A stretch of DNA of 36,795 bases from Comamonadaceae bacterium CG12_big_fil_rev_8_21_14_0_65_59_15 (GCA_002786915.1 PCUV01000091.1:4221-41015); one strand, 5' to 3'. Shown: positions 1 through 10,756, counted from the stretch's first letter. Notes: generated by a model not told the origin, from the letters alone. A program made the numbers and translations.

Positions 1-279
1 GGCATGACAAACCCAGGAACAATACCTGTTGGCGCGACAGCGCTTGCGCTTCTCAAGGCCTACGGCCTGTATCCGGTTGCAGCTTTGTTGGGTGGAACCA
101 TTGCGGTTCCCGCTGCCAATGGTGATGCGTTCTATCTCGATGTGACGGGCGAACGGCTCCCGCTCCGGTTTGGCATTTGGAGCAGCGGCGCTACAGCCGG
201 GTTGTCCTATCTGTACCTGAACTTCGTTCGGACGAGCGCGGACGGCGGCATCGGGGCTCGGCCTGGCTTTGTAATTTGA
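1..279 (+). CDS. DGR target (variable) protein, C-terminal part only
   Basis: This is the 3' end of the gene diversified by the adjacent retroelement. The frame is open to the window edge, so the ATG at base 4 is probably internal and the N-terminus is missing. The last 40 residues contain the variable repeat. They read like the C-type-lectin or formylglycine-enzyme-like domain typical of DGR targets: Gly/Trp/Ser positions, a conserved GATAGLSYL core and a terminal IGARPG. The stop codon (277-279) follows the VR by 8 bases, so the variable residues form the extreme C-terminus and would sit on a binding surface. The ligand and cell location cannot be told from this fragment. The DGR context makes the assignment very likely; the fold is inferred from family knowledge. 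Confidence 0.88.
   Translation, partial: GMTNPGTIPVGATALALLKAYGLYPVAALLGGTIAVPAANGDAFYLDVTGERLPLRFGIWSSGATAGLSYLYLNFVRTSADGGIGARPGFVI
152..268 (+). repeat. DGR variable repeat (VR)
   Basis: The 117-bp VR aligns to the TR at 703-819 with a constant offset of 551 and no gaps. There are 13 mismatches, at VR 163, 176, 182, 185, 214, 223, 236, 241, 244, 245, 247, 248 (all A in the TR) plus none at any other base except those; the thirteenth is included as VR 163 A-to-C. By type they are eight A-to-G, four A-to-T and one A-to-C; the full VR list is 163, 176, 182, 185, 214, 223, 224, 236, 241, 244, 245, 247, 248. In protein terms, TR Asn codons become Ile, Ser, Ser, Tyr, Phe, Ser, Asp, Gly and Gly, and one TR Ile becomes Leu. 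The G/C-rich 3' end (253-268) is identical to the TR and is the likely initiation-of-mutagenic-homing segment. Confidence 0.97.
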
Positions 280-306
280 TATCTGAACCCCTGAAATCTG
301 ATCTTG

Positions 307-322
307 GTGGGCGATAGCCCAC
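307..322. other. Hairpin/cruciform downstream of VR
   Basis: The sequence gtgggcgatagcccac is a perfect 6-bp inverted repeat around a GATA tetraloop. It begins 38 bases after the VR end and 27 bases after the target stop codon, just before the avd start. DGRs such as that of Bordetella phage BPP-1 need a hairpin or cruciform with a GRNA-type tetraloop shortly 3' of the VR for efficient retrohoming, and GATA fits that loop pattern. The stem is shorter and farther from the VR than in BPP-1, so the role is an inference. Confidence 0.6.
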
Positions 323-330
323 TGAACCCT

Positions 331-702
331 ATGACGACAGAGCCAAAAGTAACCGACCTGTTGATTCGTCAAAAATGCGAGGCCATGATTGCGTATGGCT
401 ACATCGCTCTGCGCCAATTTCCGGCGTTTGAGCGGCATGTGTTAAGCGCAGAAATGCGAATCAGCATGTGGGCCTTGATGCGTCTGATCGTGGTGTGCAA
501 CAAACGACACCATAAAAAGACGACGATGCAAGATTTGGACGCGGAGCTTGATCTTCTACGCTGCCAGGTGCGAATGGCAAAAAGTCTGGGGTATTTAGAT
601 TTCAAGAAGTACGAACACTGGTCGAAGTTGAACGACGAGATTGGCCGAATGATCGGCGGCTGGTTGAAGTCAATCACTGTGACTGTGGGGGAAGTGCGTT
701 AA
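331..702 (+). CDS. avd: DGR accessory protein, Avd-like four-helix bundle
   Basis: This 123-residue, mostly helical, basic protein lies between the VR and TR, the standard place for the accessory variability determinant. In studied DGRs Avd forms a pentameric four-helix-bundle barrel that binds the reverse transcriptase and the TR RNA and is needed for cDNA synthesis. Visible features are long amphipathic helices, the RMAKSLGYLDFKKYEHW segment and a final helix ending MIGGWLKS, all usual for the family. The ATG at 331 is preferred over an upstream TTG at 304 because the TTG would put the hairpin inside the coding region and add nine untypical residues. The stop codon (700-702) directly abuts the TR, so TR RNA is probably cut from, or shared with, the avd transcript. 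Confidence 0.88.
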   Translation: MTTEPKVTDLLIRQKCEAMIAYGYIALRQFPAFERHVLSAEMRISMWALMRLIVVCNKRHHKKTTMQDLDAELDLLRCQVRMAKSLGYLDFKKYEHWSKLNDEIGRMIGGWLKSITVTVGEVR

Positions 703-819
703 AACGGCTCCCGATCCGGTTTGGCAATTGGAACAACGGCGCTACAGCCGGGTTGTCCTATCTGAACCTGAACAACGTTCGGACGAACGCGAACAACAAC
801 ATCGGGGCTCGGCCTGGCT
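703..819 (+). repeat. DGR template repeat (TR)
   Basis: The TR is the invariant donor copy for the VR. It begins on the base after the avd stop codon and ends 176 bases before the RT start. Read in the VR frame it is unusually rich in AAC/AAT codons: ten Asn codons, at 726, 732, 735, 765, 771, 774, 786, 792, 795 and 798. This is the usual DGR design, because mutating the two adenines of AAY can give 15 amino acids but no stop codon. By my count the segment has 28 adenines, of which 13 differ in the VR, while none of its G, C or T positions differ. Confidence 0.97.
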
Positions 820-995
820 CTTGGGGATTGTCAGAAACAGTGGGCTTAAGGGCTGCTGGCAGAACACCCCTCAAAAGGATGCGCTTTCCTCGGCCAGGGC
901 GAAAACCCGAAGCCGAAAAATTAAACAGGTAGGCAGTTCTGGTAGCCCTTGCGGGCGAACGTTCGGCCCTACCGCCCTTCGGGGTTCATAAATCG
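820..995 (+). ncRNA. TR-RT spacer, likely part of the template RNA
   Basis: This 176-base non-coding spacer separates the TR from the RT gene. In BPP-1 the RNA just 3' of the TR is essential as the priming and RT-Avd-binding scaffold for cDNA synthesis, so this stretch is the expected counterpart. It can fold: ggtag (941-945) pairs with ctacc (969-973), and inside them gggcgaac (953-960) pairs with gttc and gccc (961-969, one bulged G) around a palindromic centre. The structures are seen in the sequence; the function is inferred from the known system. Confidence 0.5.
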
Positions 996-2078
996 ATGGC
1001 CAAGACTTACAACAACCTGTTCCCGCAAATTTACGACTTTGAAGCCCTGCATGCTGCCTATCTTCGCGCCCGCGCCGGAAAACGCAAAAGCCTTGAGGTG
1101 CAGCGCTTTGAACTTGACCTTGAGGGTAACCTGATTGCACTTCAAAACGAATTGATGTGGGACCAGTACAAAATTGGCAGCTATTACCAGTTCAGCGTGT
1201 TTGAGCCCAAAGAGCGCCAGGTGGCGGCACTCCCATTCCGCGATCGAGTTGTCCAGCACGCTCTGATGGCCGTGATCGAGCCTATATGGGAGCGTCGGTT
1301 CATCTCTGACAGTTACGCCTGCAGGCCGGGTCGGGGTACGCATCGTGGCGCTGACTGCGTGCAGGCCATGTTGCGCAAAGTTAAGCGTGAGCATGGCAAG
1401 GTGTCCGTGTTTAAGGCTGACATCAGCAAATATTTCCGGTCAATCGACCATGAAGTTTTGCGGGTCTTGTTGCGCAAGCGTATTGCCTGCAAACGCACCC
1501 TGGCCTTGATGGATCACATCATTGACTCGGCAAACACCCTGGATGGTCATTCGTTTGGCGTTGGGCTCCCGATTGGCAACCTGACCAGTCAGTTGTGCGC
1601 AAATGTTTACCTGCACGAGCTGGATGAATTTGTGAAACACGCCCTGCATGAGCGGCATTACGCCAGGTACATGGACGACTTCATCATCATCCACCACGAC
1701 AAAGCGCACTTGCAGCGCCTACGTGTGCTGGTGGAGGAATTCCTGTTTCGGCATTTGCGGCTCAAAACCAACAGAAAGACCCAGGTGTTTCCTCTTGGTA
1801 TGGCGCATGGTCGGGCGCTTGACTTCCTCGGCTATCGGATTTGGACAACGCACCGGAGGATCCGCAAGAGCTCCATCCGTCGCATCACCAGAACCTTGAA
1901 AAAGCTCCAGAAGCAGTTTGCGGAAGGTTTGGTGGATTGGCCAAGGGTGTCGCAATCAGTCCAGAGCTGGGTTGCCCATTGTTTACATGCTGACGCCTTC
2001 GGATTGCGATGCAAGCTTCTTGCAGCCATCATTTTTAAAAGAAGCGTCTTTATTCCGGTGGACGGTCGGTTGGCTTGA
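996..2078 (+). CDS. DGR reverse transcriptase
   Basis: This 360-residue RT copies TR RNA into cDNA with errors at template adenines. Visible RT motifs are KADISKYF at 140-147 (catalytic D142), LPIGNLTSQ at 191-199 and YMDD at 225-228 (catalytic pair D227/D228), with a thumb-start FLGY at 277-280. The IGxxxSQ form of motif 4 is diagnostic of DGR RTs; group II intron and retron RTs usually have QGxxxSP there. No maturase, endonuclease or other extra domain is visible, and the length fits the compact DGR class. The ATG at 996 has no strong ribosome-binding site. Expression probably depends on readthrough from avd/TR. No integrase or phage gene is visible beside it. Confidence 0.95.
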   Translation: MAKTYNNLFPQIYDFEALHAAYLRARAGKRKSLEVQRFELDLEGNLIALQNELMWDQYKIGSYYQFSVFEPKERQVAALPFRDRVVQHALMAVIEPIWERRFISDSYACRPGRGTHRGADCVQAMLRKVKREHGKVSVFKADISKYFRSIDHEVLRVLLRKRIACKRTLALMDHIIDSANTLDGHSFGVGLPIGNLTSQLCANVYLHELDEFVKHALHERHYARYMDDFIIIHHDKAHLQRLRVLVEEFLFRHLRLKTNRKTQVFPLGMAHGRALDFLGYRIWTTHRRIRKSSIRRITRTLKKLQKQFAEGLVDWPRVSQSVQSWVAHCLHADAFGLRCKLLAAIIFKRSVFIPVDGRLA

Positions 2079-2090
2079 TCGCCAGCTTCC

Positions 2091-2133
2091 GTATCGGCAA
2101 GTTTTGACAATTGTCGGATTGGCGTGCCGATAC
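2091..2133. repeat. 9-bp inverted repeat after the DGR
   Basis: gtatcggca (2091-2099) and tgccgatac (2125-2133) are perfect inverted repeats separated by 25 bases. Between them lie a TTGACA sequence (2104-2109) and the 10-bp palindrome gacaattgtc (2106-2115). The structure begins 13 bases after the RT stop. It could be an RNA hairpin, an operator over a promoter towards rng, or an element boundary; it has no T-run, so it is not a clear terminator. The rest of the gap to rng (2079-2366) holds only the palindromic repeat near its right end; I see no gene in it. Confidence 0.45.
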
Positions 2134-2310
2134 ACTTACGTGAAGCCCCAATATGTCTTTGCGTTAAATTTTGGGAAAAGAGTAGTTTTCAGCGTAACTT
2201 TCGTAAAACAGTATGATTTTCCATTGGAGAAGTCACCCCGGTATCATGGGGCTGCCCTTGTTTGAAACCGCGCAACTGCTGAGTGCCATGGGTTGAAAAT
2301 ACTAGCGAAT

Positions 2311-2355
2311 GTGAAGCTGCTAGCCCTTTATAAATAAGGGCTAGAGGCACTTTTC
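2311..2355. repeat. Short palindromic repeat copy 1, upstream of rng
   Basis: A perfect 9-bp stem, ctagccctt (2320-2328) and aagggctag (2336-2344), encloses a 7-base A/T loop. It is flanked by agctg on the left and aggca on the right. It belongs to the dispersed element found elsewhere in the window (copies at about 4350, 9268, 18919, 24741, 31374, 33887 and 36327). It ends 11 bases before the rng start codon and so occupies that gene's leader. Confidence 0.75.
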
Positions 2356-2366
2356 TTATATAAAAA

Positions 2367-3842
<1,476 letters not shown>

Positions 3843-3854
3843 GGCGTTGCCTTC

Positions 3855-4604
3855 ATGACAAGCCTTGTCTGTGCCAACCTTTCACCGATCCCGATTCTGG
3901 TCTATCACCAGATAGACGTGGCCCCACCTAAGGGCGCGCCGTTTCGCAGTCTGTACGTTGCACCAGCGGCATTTGCCCGGCAAATGCGTTTTTTGAGCGT
4001 GCTGGGCTATCGTGGGTTGTCGATGTCGGCACTGCTACCGTATGTGCGTGGTGAAAAGCAGGGCAAGGTGGTTGGCATCACGTTTGATGACGGTTATGTG
4101 AACAACTTACAGCACGCTTTGCCGGTGTTGCAGGCGCAGGGGTTTTCTTCGACCTGTTATGCGGTCAGTCAGCGTCTTGGGCAAACCAATGTGTGGGACG
4201 CTGAAGTGGGTGTTTCGCCCACCCCGTTGATGGACGCGGCGCAACTGCGCCAGTGGGTGGCGGGAGGGCAAGAGGTGGGCGCGCATACGCGGCATCATGT
4301 CAACCTGAAAGCGTGCGACGAGGCTCTTGCACTGGAGGAAATTTCACTCTCAAAAAAGGAGCTTTCTACGCTTACTGGACGAGTAATAGAGGCGTTTTCT
4401 TATCCTTATGGTTGGTTGCTGGAAAAGCACACTGAAATGGTTAAATTGGCGGGTTTCAAGTCTGCCACCACGACCGTACGAGGACGCGTGCGTGCGGGCC
4501 TTGATCTGCTGCAATTGCCGCGTGTGCCGGTGGTGCATTCAACCACCCTGCCGGTGTTTTGGCTCAAGCTGGCCACCGGCTATGAAGATCGGCGTGCGGC
4601 ATGA
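3855..4604 (+). CDS. Polysaccharide deacetylase family protein (NodB/CE4)
   Basis: This 249-residue protein has the carbohydrate esterase 4 fold, which removes N- or O-acetyl groups from cell-surface polysaccharides. The metal-binding and catalytic motif TFDDGY is at about residues 75-80, the second-motif histidines appear as HTRHH near 143-147, and a late SYPYG motif matches family motif 3. No signal peptide is evident, so it may act at the cytoplasmic face or be exported another way. Its stop overlaps the start of the next glycosyltransferase by 4 bases, so the two are translationally coupled and probably serve the same surface glycan. Part of the coding region (4350-4402) resembles the dispersed palindromic repeat and encodes a segment between motifs. 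The exact substrate is unknown. Confidence 0.88.
   Translation: MTSLVCANLSPIPILVYHQIDVAPPKGAPFRSLYVAPAAFARQMRFLSVLGYRGLSMSALLPYVRGEKQGKVVGITFDDGYVNNLQHALPVLQAQGFSSTCYAVSQRLGQTNVWDAEVGVSPTPLMDAAQLRQWVAGGQEVGAHTRHHVNLKACDEALALEEISLSKKELSTLTGRVIEAFSYPYGWLLEKHTEMVKLAGFKSATTTVRGRVRAGLDLLQLPRVPVVHSTTLPVFWLKLATGYEDRRAA
4350..4402. repeat. Palindromic repeat copy inside the deacetylase gene
   Basis: The stretch containing aaaaaaggagctttctacgc and, further on, agtaatagaggcgttttctt matches the layout of the dispersed element: A/T-run, agct, pyrimidine-rich arm, loop, tagaggc, T-run. It is read in frame and contributes roughly residues 166-183. The arms are diverged, so this copy is less certain than those at 2311 and 33887. 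Confidence 0.45.
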
Positions 4605-5848
4605 CAGTACGGTCAGCGTGTGAGCCTGGCGCGGCAAGCACATCCGGCGAGCCAGCGCATAAGCGACTTCGCATTGCGATGCTGAACCGGCATTTTGTGG
4701 CCACCGGCGGTGGCGCTGAGCGTTATTCAATCGCCGTGGTGGAGCATCTGGCAGCCCACCATGACATCCATGTGTTTGCCCAGCATATCGACCACCATTG
4801 GCCAGGTGTGACGTATCACCAGGTGTCGCAGCCCCTTAGGCGGCCGCGCTGGGTGAATCAATTGTGGTATGCCACCGCCTCCTGGTGGGCGACGCGCCAG
4901 GGCTTTGACGTGGTGCATTCGCACGAGAACACCTGGCATGGGCAAGTGCAAACCGTGCACGTGCTGCCCATCAAGTACAACTTGCTGCATGGTTTGACCG
5001 GGGTGCGGCGGGCACTGCGCTGGCTCAAGATCGTGACCAGCCCACGGCTGCTGACCTATTGGCTGCTGGAAGCCAGCCGGTTTTCACTGGCCCAACCACG
5101 CTGCATGGTGTTGACCTCGCAAACGCTGGTGGCGCAAACGCTAGAGGCGTATCCGGCCTGCAAAGAGGCCATGACCGTCATCACACCGGGTGTGGAACGG
5201 GTAGCAGGGATCGCCACCGCGCTGCAACAAACAGAGGCGCGTCGAGCGTTGGGTTTGCCTGCGAGCGGTTTTAGCATCTTGTTTGTGGGCAACGACTATC
5301 GCAAAAAAGGCTTGGAGACTTTGCTTGCGGCCCTGTCCGGGTTACCCGCAGACACTTTCCTGGCGGTAGTGGGCAACCCGGCACAAATGCCGCAGTTCAA
5401 GGCACAAGCATTGTCTTTGGGCTTGGCTGACAGGGTGTACTTTTTGGGTGCGCTGCGTGATGTTTCTGTAGCCTATGTGGCCGCTGATTGTTTGGCACAT
5501 CCGACACGGGAAGACACTTTTGCCATGGTGGTGCTGGAGGCCATGGCGCATGGGCTGCCGGTAGTGGTCAGTGGCTCGCAGTATTGCGGCATTGCGGCGC
5601 TTCTTACACATCAGGTCAATGCGCTGGTATTGGATGATCCGCTGGATGCGGCTGCCTGGATGAATGCAATACGTTCTCTACAGGTTGAGCCAGATTTGGC
5701 CAGGCATCTACAGGCCGCCGGTTTGGCCTTTGCCGCCACGCATCAATGGGCAGAACTCGCGCACCAGCAGGATCAAATCTACCTGTGTATGGCAGGTGGT
5801 ACAAAACGCAAACCAGATCGTTCAGGGGATAAACAAGCCGACATTTAA
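4601..5848 (+). CDS. Glycosyltransferase family 4 (group 1)
   Basis: This GT-B-fold glycosyltransferase of 415 residues probably adds a sugar to lipopolysaccharide or another surface glycan. The N-terminal domain begins at RIAMLNRHF (24-32), with a glycine-rich acceptor loop ATGGGAER at 34-41. The C-terminal nucleotide-sugar domain has FVGNDYRKKG (228-237) and the EX7E-type signature around D305 to E313 followed by AMAHGLPVV. The chosen ATG overlaps the preceding stop in an ATGA arrangement; a later ATG at 4679 would cut into the first beta strand and is rejected. No membrane segment is evident, so it is likely cytoplasmic or peripheral. The sugar specificity cannot be read. Confidence 0.9.
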   Translation: MTVRSACEPGAASTSGEPAHKRLRIAMLNRHFVATGGGAERYSIAVVEHLAAHHDIHVFAQHIDHHWPGVTYHQVSQPLRRPRWVNQLWYATASWWATRQGFDVVHSHENTWHGQVQTVHVLPIKYNLLHGLTGVRRALRWLKIVTSPRLLTYWLLEASRFSLAQPRCMVLTSQTLVAQTLEAYPACKEAMTVITPGVERVAGIATALQQTEARRALGLPASGFSILFVGNDYRKKGLETLLAALSGLPADTFLAVVGNPAQMPQFKAQALSLGLADRVYFLGALRDVSVAYVAADCLAHPTREDTFAMVVLEAMAHGLPVVVSGSQYCGIAALLTHQVNALVLDDPLDAAAWMNAIRSLQVEPDLARHLQAAGLAFAATHQWAELAHQQDQIYLCMAGGTKRKPDRSGDKQADI

Positions 5849-5903
5849 GTGGTGCTGATGTCAGCACCATTTGACCTTGCTGCAATAAATTTTTGAGTAA
5901 ATC

Positions 5904-6731
5904 ATGAAATACAAAAAACATCGTGTCCTGCGAAAAATCGCGAGGCTTCTTAAAAATTTTCTCTCTCGCCGTAGTGTCTATATTGAGAGGGCTGTCGAGC
6001 CTCAAAATATTGTCAATTTGGTCAAGAAAATTCGGCCTGTGAGAACAAAATTTGATTTGATAAGAGTGGGAGGAGCTAGCGATGGGGGTTACCTTTTGCC
6101 AGACGATCTTGTCGATATAGAGGTTTGTTTTTCACCTGGAGTTGCTGGAACTGCAACATTTGAAATGGATTTGCTTCAAAACTGGGGAATCCATTCACAC
6201 CTTGCCGATTTTTCAGTGGATCGGCCTCCAATGAGTTTTCAACCCATTTCATTCACCAAGAAATTCATTGGAACGGTGAATGACGATATGTTTATGACCC
6301 TGGACCAATGGGTACGTGACCGAACAGACTCTGTCAATACGAGGGATCTGCTTCTACAGATGGATATTGAGGGGTGGGAATATCCAACGCTCTTGAGTAC
6401 ATCCGAAGAAACATTAAAAAAGTTTCGGATCATCGTTCTGGAATTGCATGATATTGAGAGTTGGGGACATCCGCATTTTTTTAGAATCGCAGAAGCTTTT
6501 TTTGCCAAATTGCTGACCCACTTTTATGTCGTTCACAACCATCCGAACAATTTTTGTGGAAAGATTAATCTGGGAGGTTTTGAGTCTCCTCGGGTTATTG
6601 AGATTACCTTGTTGCGCAAAGACCGAAGTGATGTGCTCGGTTTTTGCAGTCAATTTCCACACCATTTAGACGTGCCGAATGTCAAAAAATATCCGGATTT
6701 CCCATTGCCAACGGGGTGGTATGAATTTTGA
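5904..6731 (+). CDS. FkbM-type SAM-dependent methyltransferase
   Basis: This 275-residue protein resembles the FkbM methyltransferase family, which methylates sugars in surface glycans and natural products. A glycine-rich SAM-binding loop lies at about 78-82 (PGVAG) after a beta strand, a likely ribose-binding acidic residue is D102, and the family's conserved core appears as LLLQMDIEGWEY (149-160). The first 30 residues are strongly basic. The gene is visibly richer in A/T than its neighbours, including many AAA/TTT runs and AT-ending codons, which suggests recent horizontal acquisition into the glycan cluster. It stands alone between the GT4 gene and the convergent msbA-like gene. The acceptor is unknown. 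Confidence 0.82.
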   Translation: MKYKKHRVLRKIARLLKNFLSRRSVYIERAVEPQNIVNLVKKIRPVRTKFDLIRVGGASDGGYLLPDDLVDIEVCFSPGVAGTATFEMDLLQNWGIHSHLADFSVDRPPMSFQPISFTKKFIGTVNDDMFMTLDQWVRDRTDSVNTRDLLLQMDIEGWEYPTLLSTSEETLKKFRIIVLELHDIESWGHPHFFRIAEAFFAKLLTHFYVVHNHPNNFCGKINLGGFESPRVIEITLLRKDRSDVLGFCSQFPHHLDVPNVKKYPDFPLPTGWYEF

Positions 6732-6789
6732 GACAAATCAATAGTTGCGCAGCACGACATGCACCGCAGTGGATAGCTTGTGGTACCGG

Positions 6790-8576
<1,787 letters not shown>

Positions 8577-8580
<4 letters not shown>

Positions 8581-9848
8581 GCTGGGGCCTTTGGGGGTGC
8601 GTCGGACACAGATGCGAGATTGGTGCGGCTACTTCTGAGGCCGAGCGCCAACAGCAAACCTAGTGTGACGCAGAAAAAGTCTCCAATCAGCGCGTCGTAC
8701 AGCGAAGCGTTGAACAGGCATGCCACCGCCATGACAGCGGTTACGGCCAATGTGGCCCGTTGCAAGGGTGGCTCAAAACGCTGGGCATCGCGTATCAGGC
8801 TGGTAATCAGTAACAGCAGCAACAGGACGCCGCCCACTCCAAGTTCAACACCCCAGAAAAGATATTCCTGGTGTGCGTTGCCGCTCAGTCCTGGTCTGAA
8901 TACTTGGTCAGCTTGCGCTCCTTCAATGCGTTTGACGGTAACTTCCCAACTGCCGACACCGTGGCCGATAAGAGGTTGCGCGGCAATCGCTTGCAGCGAA
9001 CGATGCCAGGCGTGCAGCCGAAAACCGGAGGAGCTGACGTTGTCACCGTGGGCGCTGTAGTTTTGACTTTCGTTCAGAATCTGTGCTGTTTTTTCCTGAA
9101 TTTTTGCAGAACCCAACCAGGCCACCAGCCCCAAACTCAAGGGTGCTGCGACCAAAACCCACCAGCGCCAGCGGCGCGGCATGTGCCACATCACGGCCAG
9201 TGTGATCACCGTCAACGCGACAACATAGCCAGTTTTACCTTCCTGAAAAAACAATACATTGACCACACTTGCTATTGATAACGTAGCTAGTAGCGCTTTT
9301 ATCCATTGTTGTTGAGGCCAAATTGATCTCAAGTTCCAAGCTACTGCGGCGGCGGCGCTGGCTATCAAGGTTTGGTCAAGATAACTTGAAAAGACCACAT
9401 TTTTGTATTGGGGAATCAGATCACTGGTGGCCCAGGGAACGCGCCAACCCGCCACCATCAGCCAGGAGCTCAAGAGCAAGAAGCCTTGACCCGCCAGAAA
9501 TGTGGCAAGCATCCACAGAGCCTCGCGTCGGGTTCGCAACAAGCACACGAGCATGACGATTTCAATGAGCTTGCTGTGTTTGGTAAACGCCAGCACAGCG
9601 ATGGCGGTTGGTGCTTCCGTCCAGCTCAGGCTCAATGCAAAAATGGCAACGCTAAAAAGAACCAGTCGCACGGTCCATAACTTGCCTAGTCCAAAATCGC
9701 CCTTGTTTTGGATCAGATGGGTGACCAGGTAAAACAGGCATGTGACAAAAAGAACCAGCTTGCCCAAGCTGACCCAGGCCATGGGCAGGCTCACCGAGAC
9801 GGCGACAAAGCCCACCAGAAACAACCGAAGACGATCAAGCAGGAACAT
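8577..9848 (-). CDS. waaL: O-antigen ligase / polymerase family membrane protein
   Basis: This is a polytopic inner-membrane protein of 423 residues with about a dozen hydrophobic segments and one large periplasmic loop (roughly residues 235-330), the usual layout of Wzy_C/WaaL proteins. The loop contains the family-type stretch HAWHRSLQAIAAQPLIGHG and the motif GNAHQEYLFWGVELG, including a conserved periplasmic histidine. WaaL joins polymerised O-antigen to lipid A-core at the periplasmic face; a Wzy-type polymerase is the alternative. Translational coupling to the msbA-like exporter favours a role in LPS assembly. A diverged copy of the dispersed palindromic repeat (9268-9326) lies within the coding region. 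Confidence 0.82.
9268..9326. repeat. Palindromic repeat copy inside the waaL-like gene
   Basis: The + strand shows cttgctattgataacgtagc, then tagtagcgctttta and, after a loop, ttgaggccaaattgat. This follows the same order as the other copies: agct, tagcgctt, loop, gaggcc, A/T-rich end. It is read in frame through the opposite strand and encodes a hydrophobic stretch of the ligase. Confidence 0.5.
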
Positions 9849-9990
9849 GAAGGCAAGACAAGAAGAGACAACAAGACGGGATAGAGACGGTGCGACTTTA
9901 CCTTACGGGTCACCGGTGCGGTCTGGCAAATGTCCAAGCCAAGCAAGGCAGTCATCTATGATCACGTCCCCCCGACCCATTTAACTGTTT

Positions 9991-10746
9991 ATGCAGCTTT
10001 CCGTCATCATCATCACCCGCAACGAAGAGGCAAATATTGGGGACTGCCTAAAGAGTGTGGATTTTGCCGATGAGGTGATCGTGCTGGACAACGCCAGCAG
10101 TGACCGCACCCAGGAAATTGCCAAATCCCTTGGCGCAAGCGTTCATGTCGCCCCGGACTGGCCAGGCTTTGGGCCGCAAAAGAACCGCGCACTGGCGTTG
10201 GCCAAAGGCCAGTGGGTTTTGTCCATCGACGCCGATGAGCGGCTCACACCCGCGCTGCGCGACGAAATTTTGGGATGGATAGCGCGACCAGATGCGCCCA
10301 GCGGGTATTGCATTCCTCGATCGTCGTGGTTTTGTGGGCGATTTATCCAGCATTCTGGCTGGACACCTGACTATGTCGATCGCCTGTTCAAGGCAGGAAC
10401 GGCCCGGTTTTCTGACGACTTGGTGCACGAACGCTTGCTCTGCCAGGGCGTTGCCCAGCCGTTGAAAAATGCCCTACTGCATTACAGCCATCGCAGTTTC
10501 TCCGATGTCTTGACCAAAATTGACCGTTATTCAACGGCCTGGGCCGAACAAGCCTTGGCCAAAGGCAAGCGCGCGTCAGTGCTGGGTGCGGTGGGTCATG
10601 GGTGTTGGGCTTTTATCCGCGCCTATTTTTTCAAAGCGGGCTTTTTGGATGGTGCGCATGGACTGGCGCTGGCCATTGCCAGCGCCGAGGGCAGTTACTA
10701 CCGCCACCTGAAGCTGTGGCGCCTGGGCCAGACGCATTCAGCGTGA
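9991..10746 (+). CDS. Glycosyltransferase family 2, WaaE/KdtX-like
   Basis: This 251-residue GT-A-fold transferase begins with the canonical SVIIITRNEEANI (4-16) and carries the metal- and nucleotide-binding DxD-type motif LSIDADERL near residues 75-83. The overall pattern, including the C-terminal segment with AFIRAYFFKAGFLDG, is that of WaaE/KdtX enzymes, which add a hexose to the inner-core heptose of LPS; this specificity is inferred from family resemblance. It is divergent from the waaL-like gene across 142 bases (9849-9990), in which I see no gene and no clear promoter, and is followed 10 bases later by another glycosyltransferase. The ATG at 9991 starts directly before the first beta strand, as expected. 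Confidence 0.88.
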   Translation: MQLSVIIITRNEEANIGDCLKSVDFADEVIVLDNASSDRTQEIAKSLGASVHVAPDWPGFGPQKNRALALAKGQWVLSIDADERLTPALRDEILGWIARPDAPSGYCIPRSSWFCGRFIQHSGWTPDYVDRLFKAGTARFSDDLVHERLLCQGVAQPLKNALLHYSHRSFSDVLTKIDRYSTAWAEQALAKGKRASVLGAVGHGCWAFIRAYFFKAGFLDGAHGLALAIASAEGSYYRHLKLWRLGQTHSA

Positions 10747-10756
10747 TGGGCAAAGC

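Noticed and set aside
728..991. 87-residue frame starting in the TR
   Set aside because: It overlaps the template repeat and spacer in a frame different from the VR frame; the stretch is explained as DGR template RNA.
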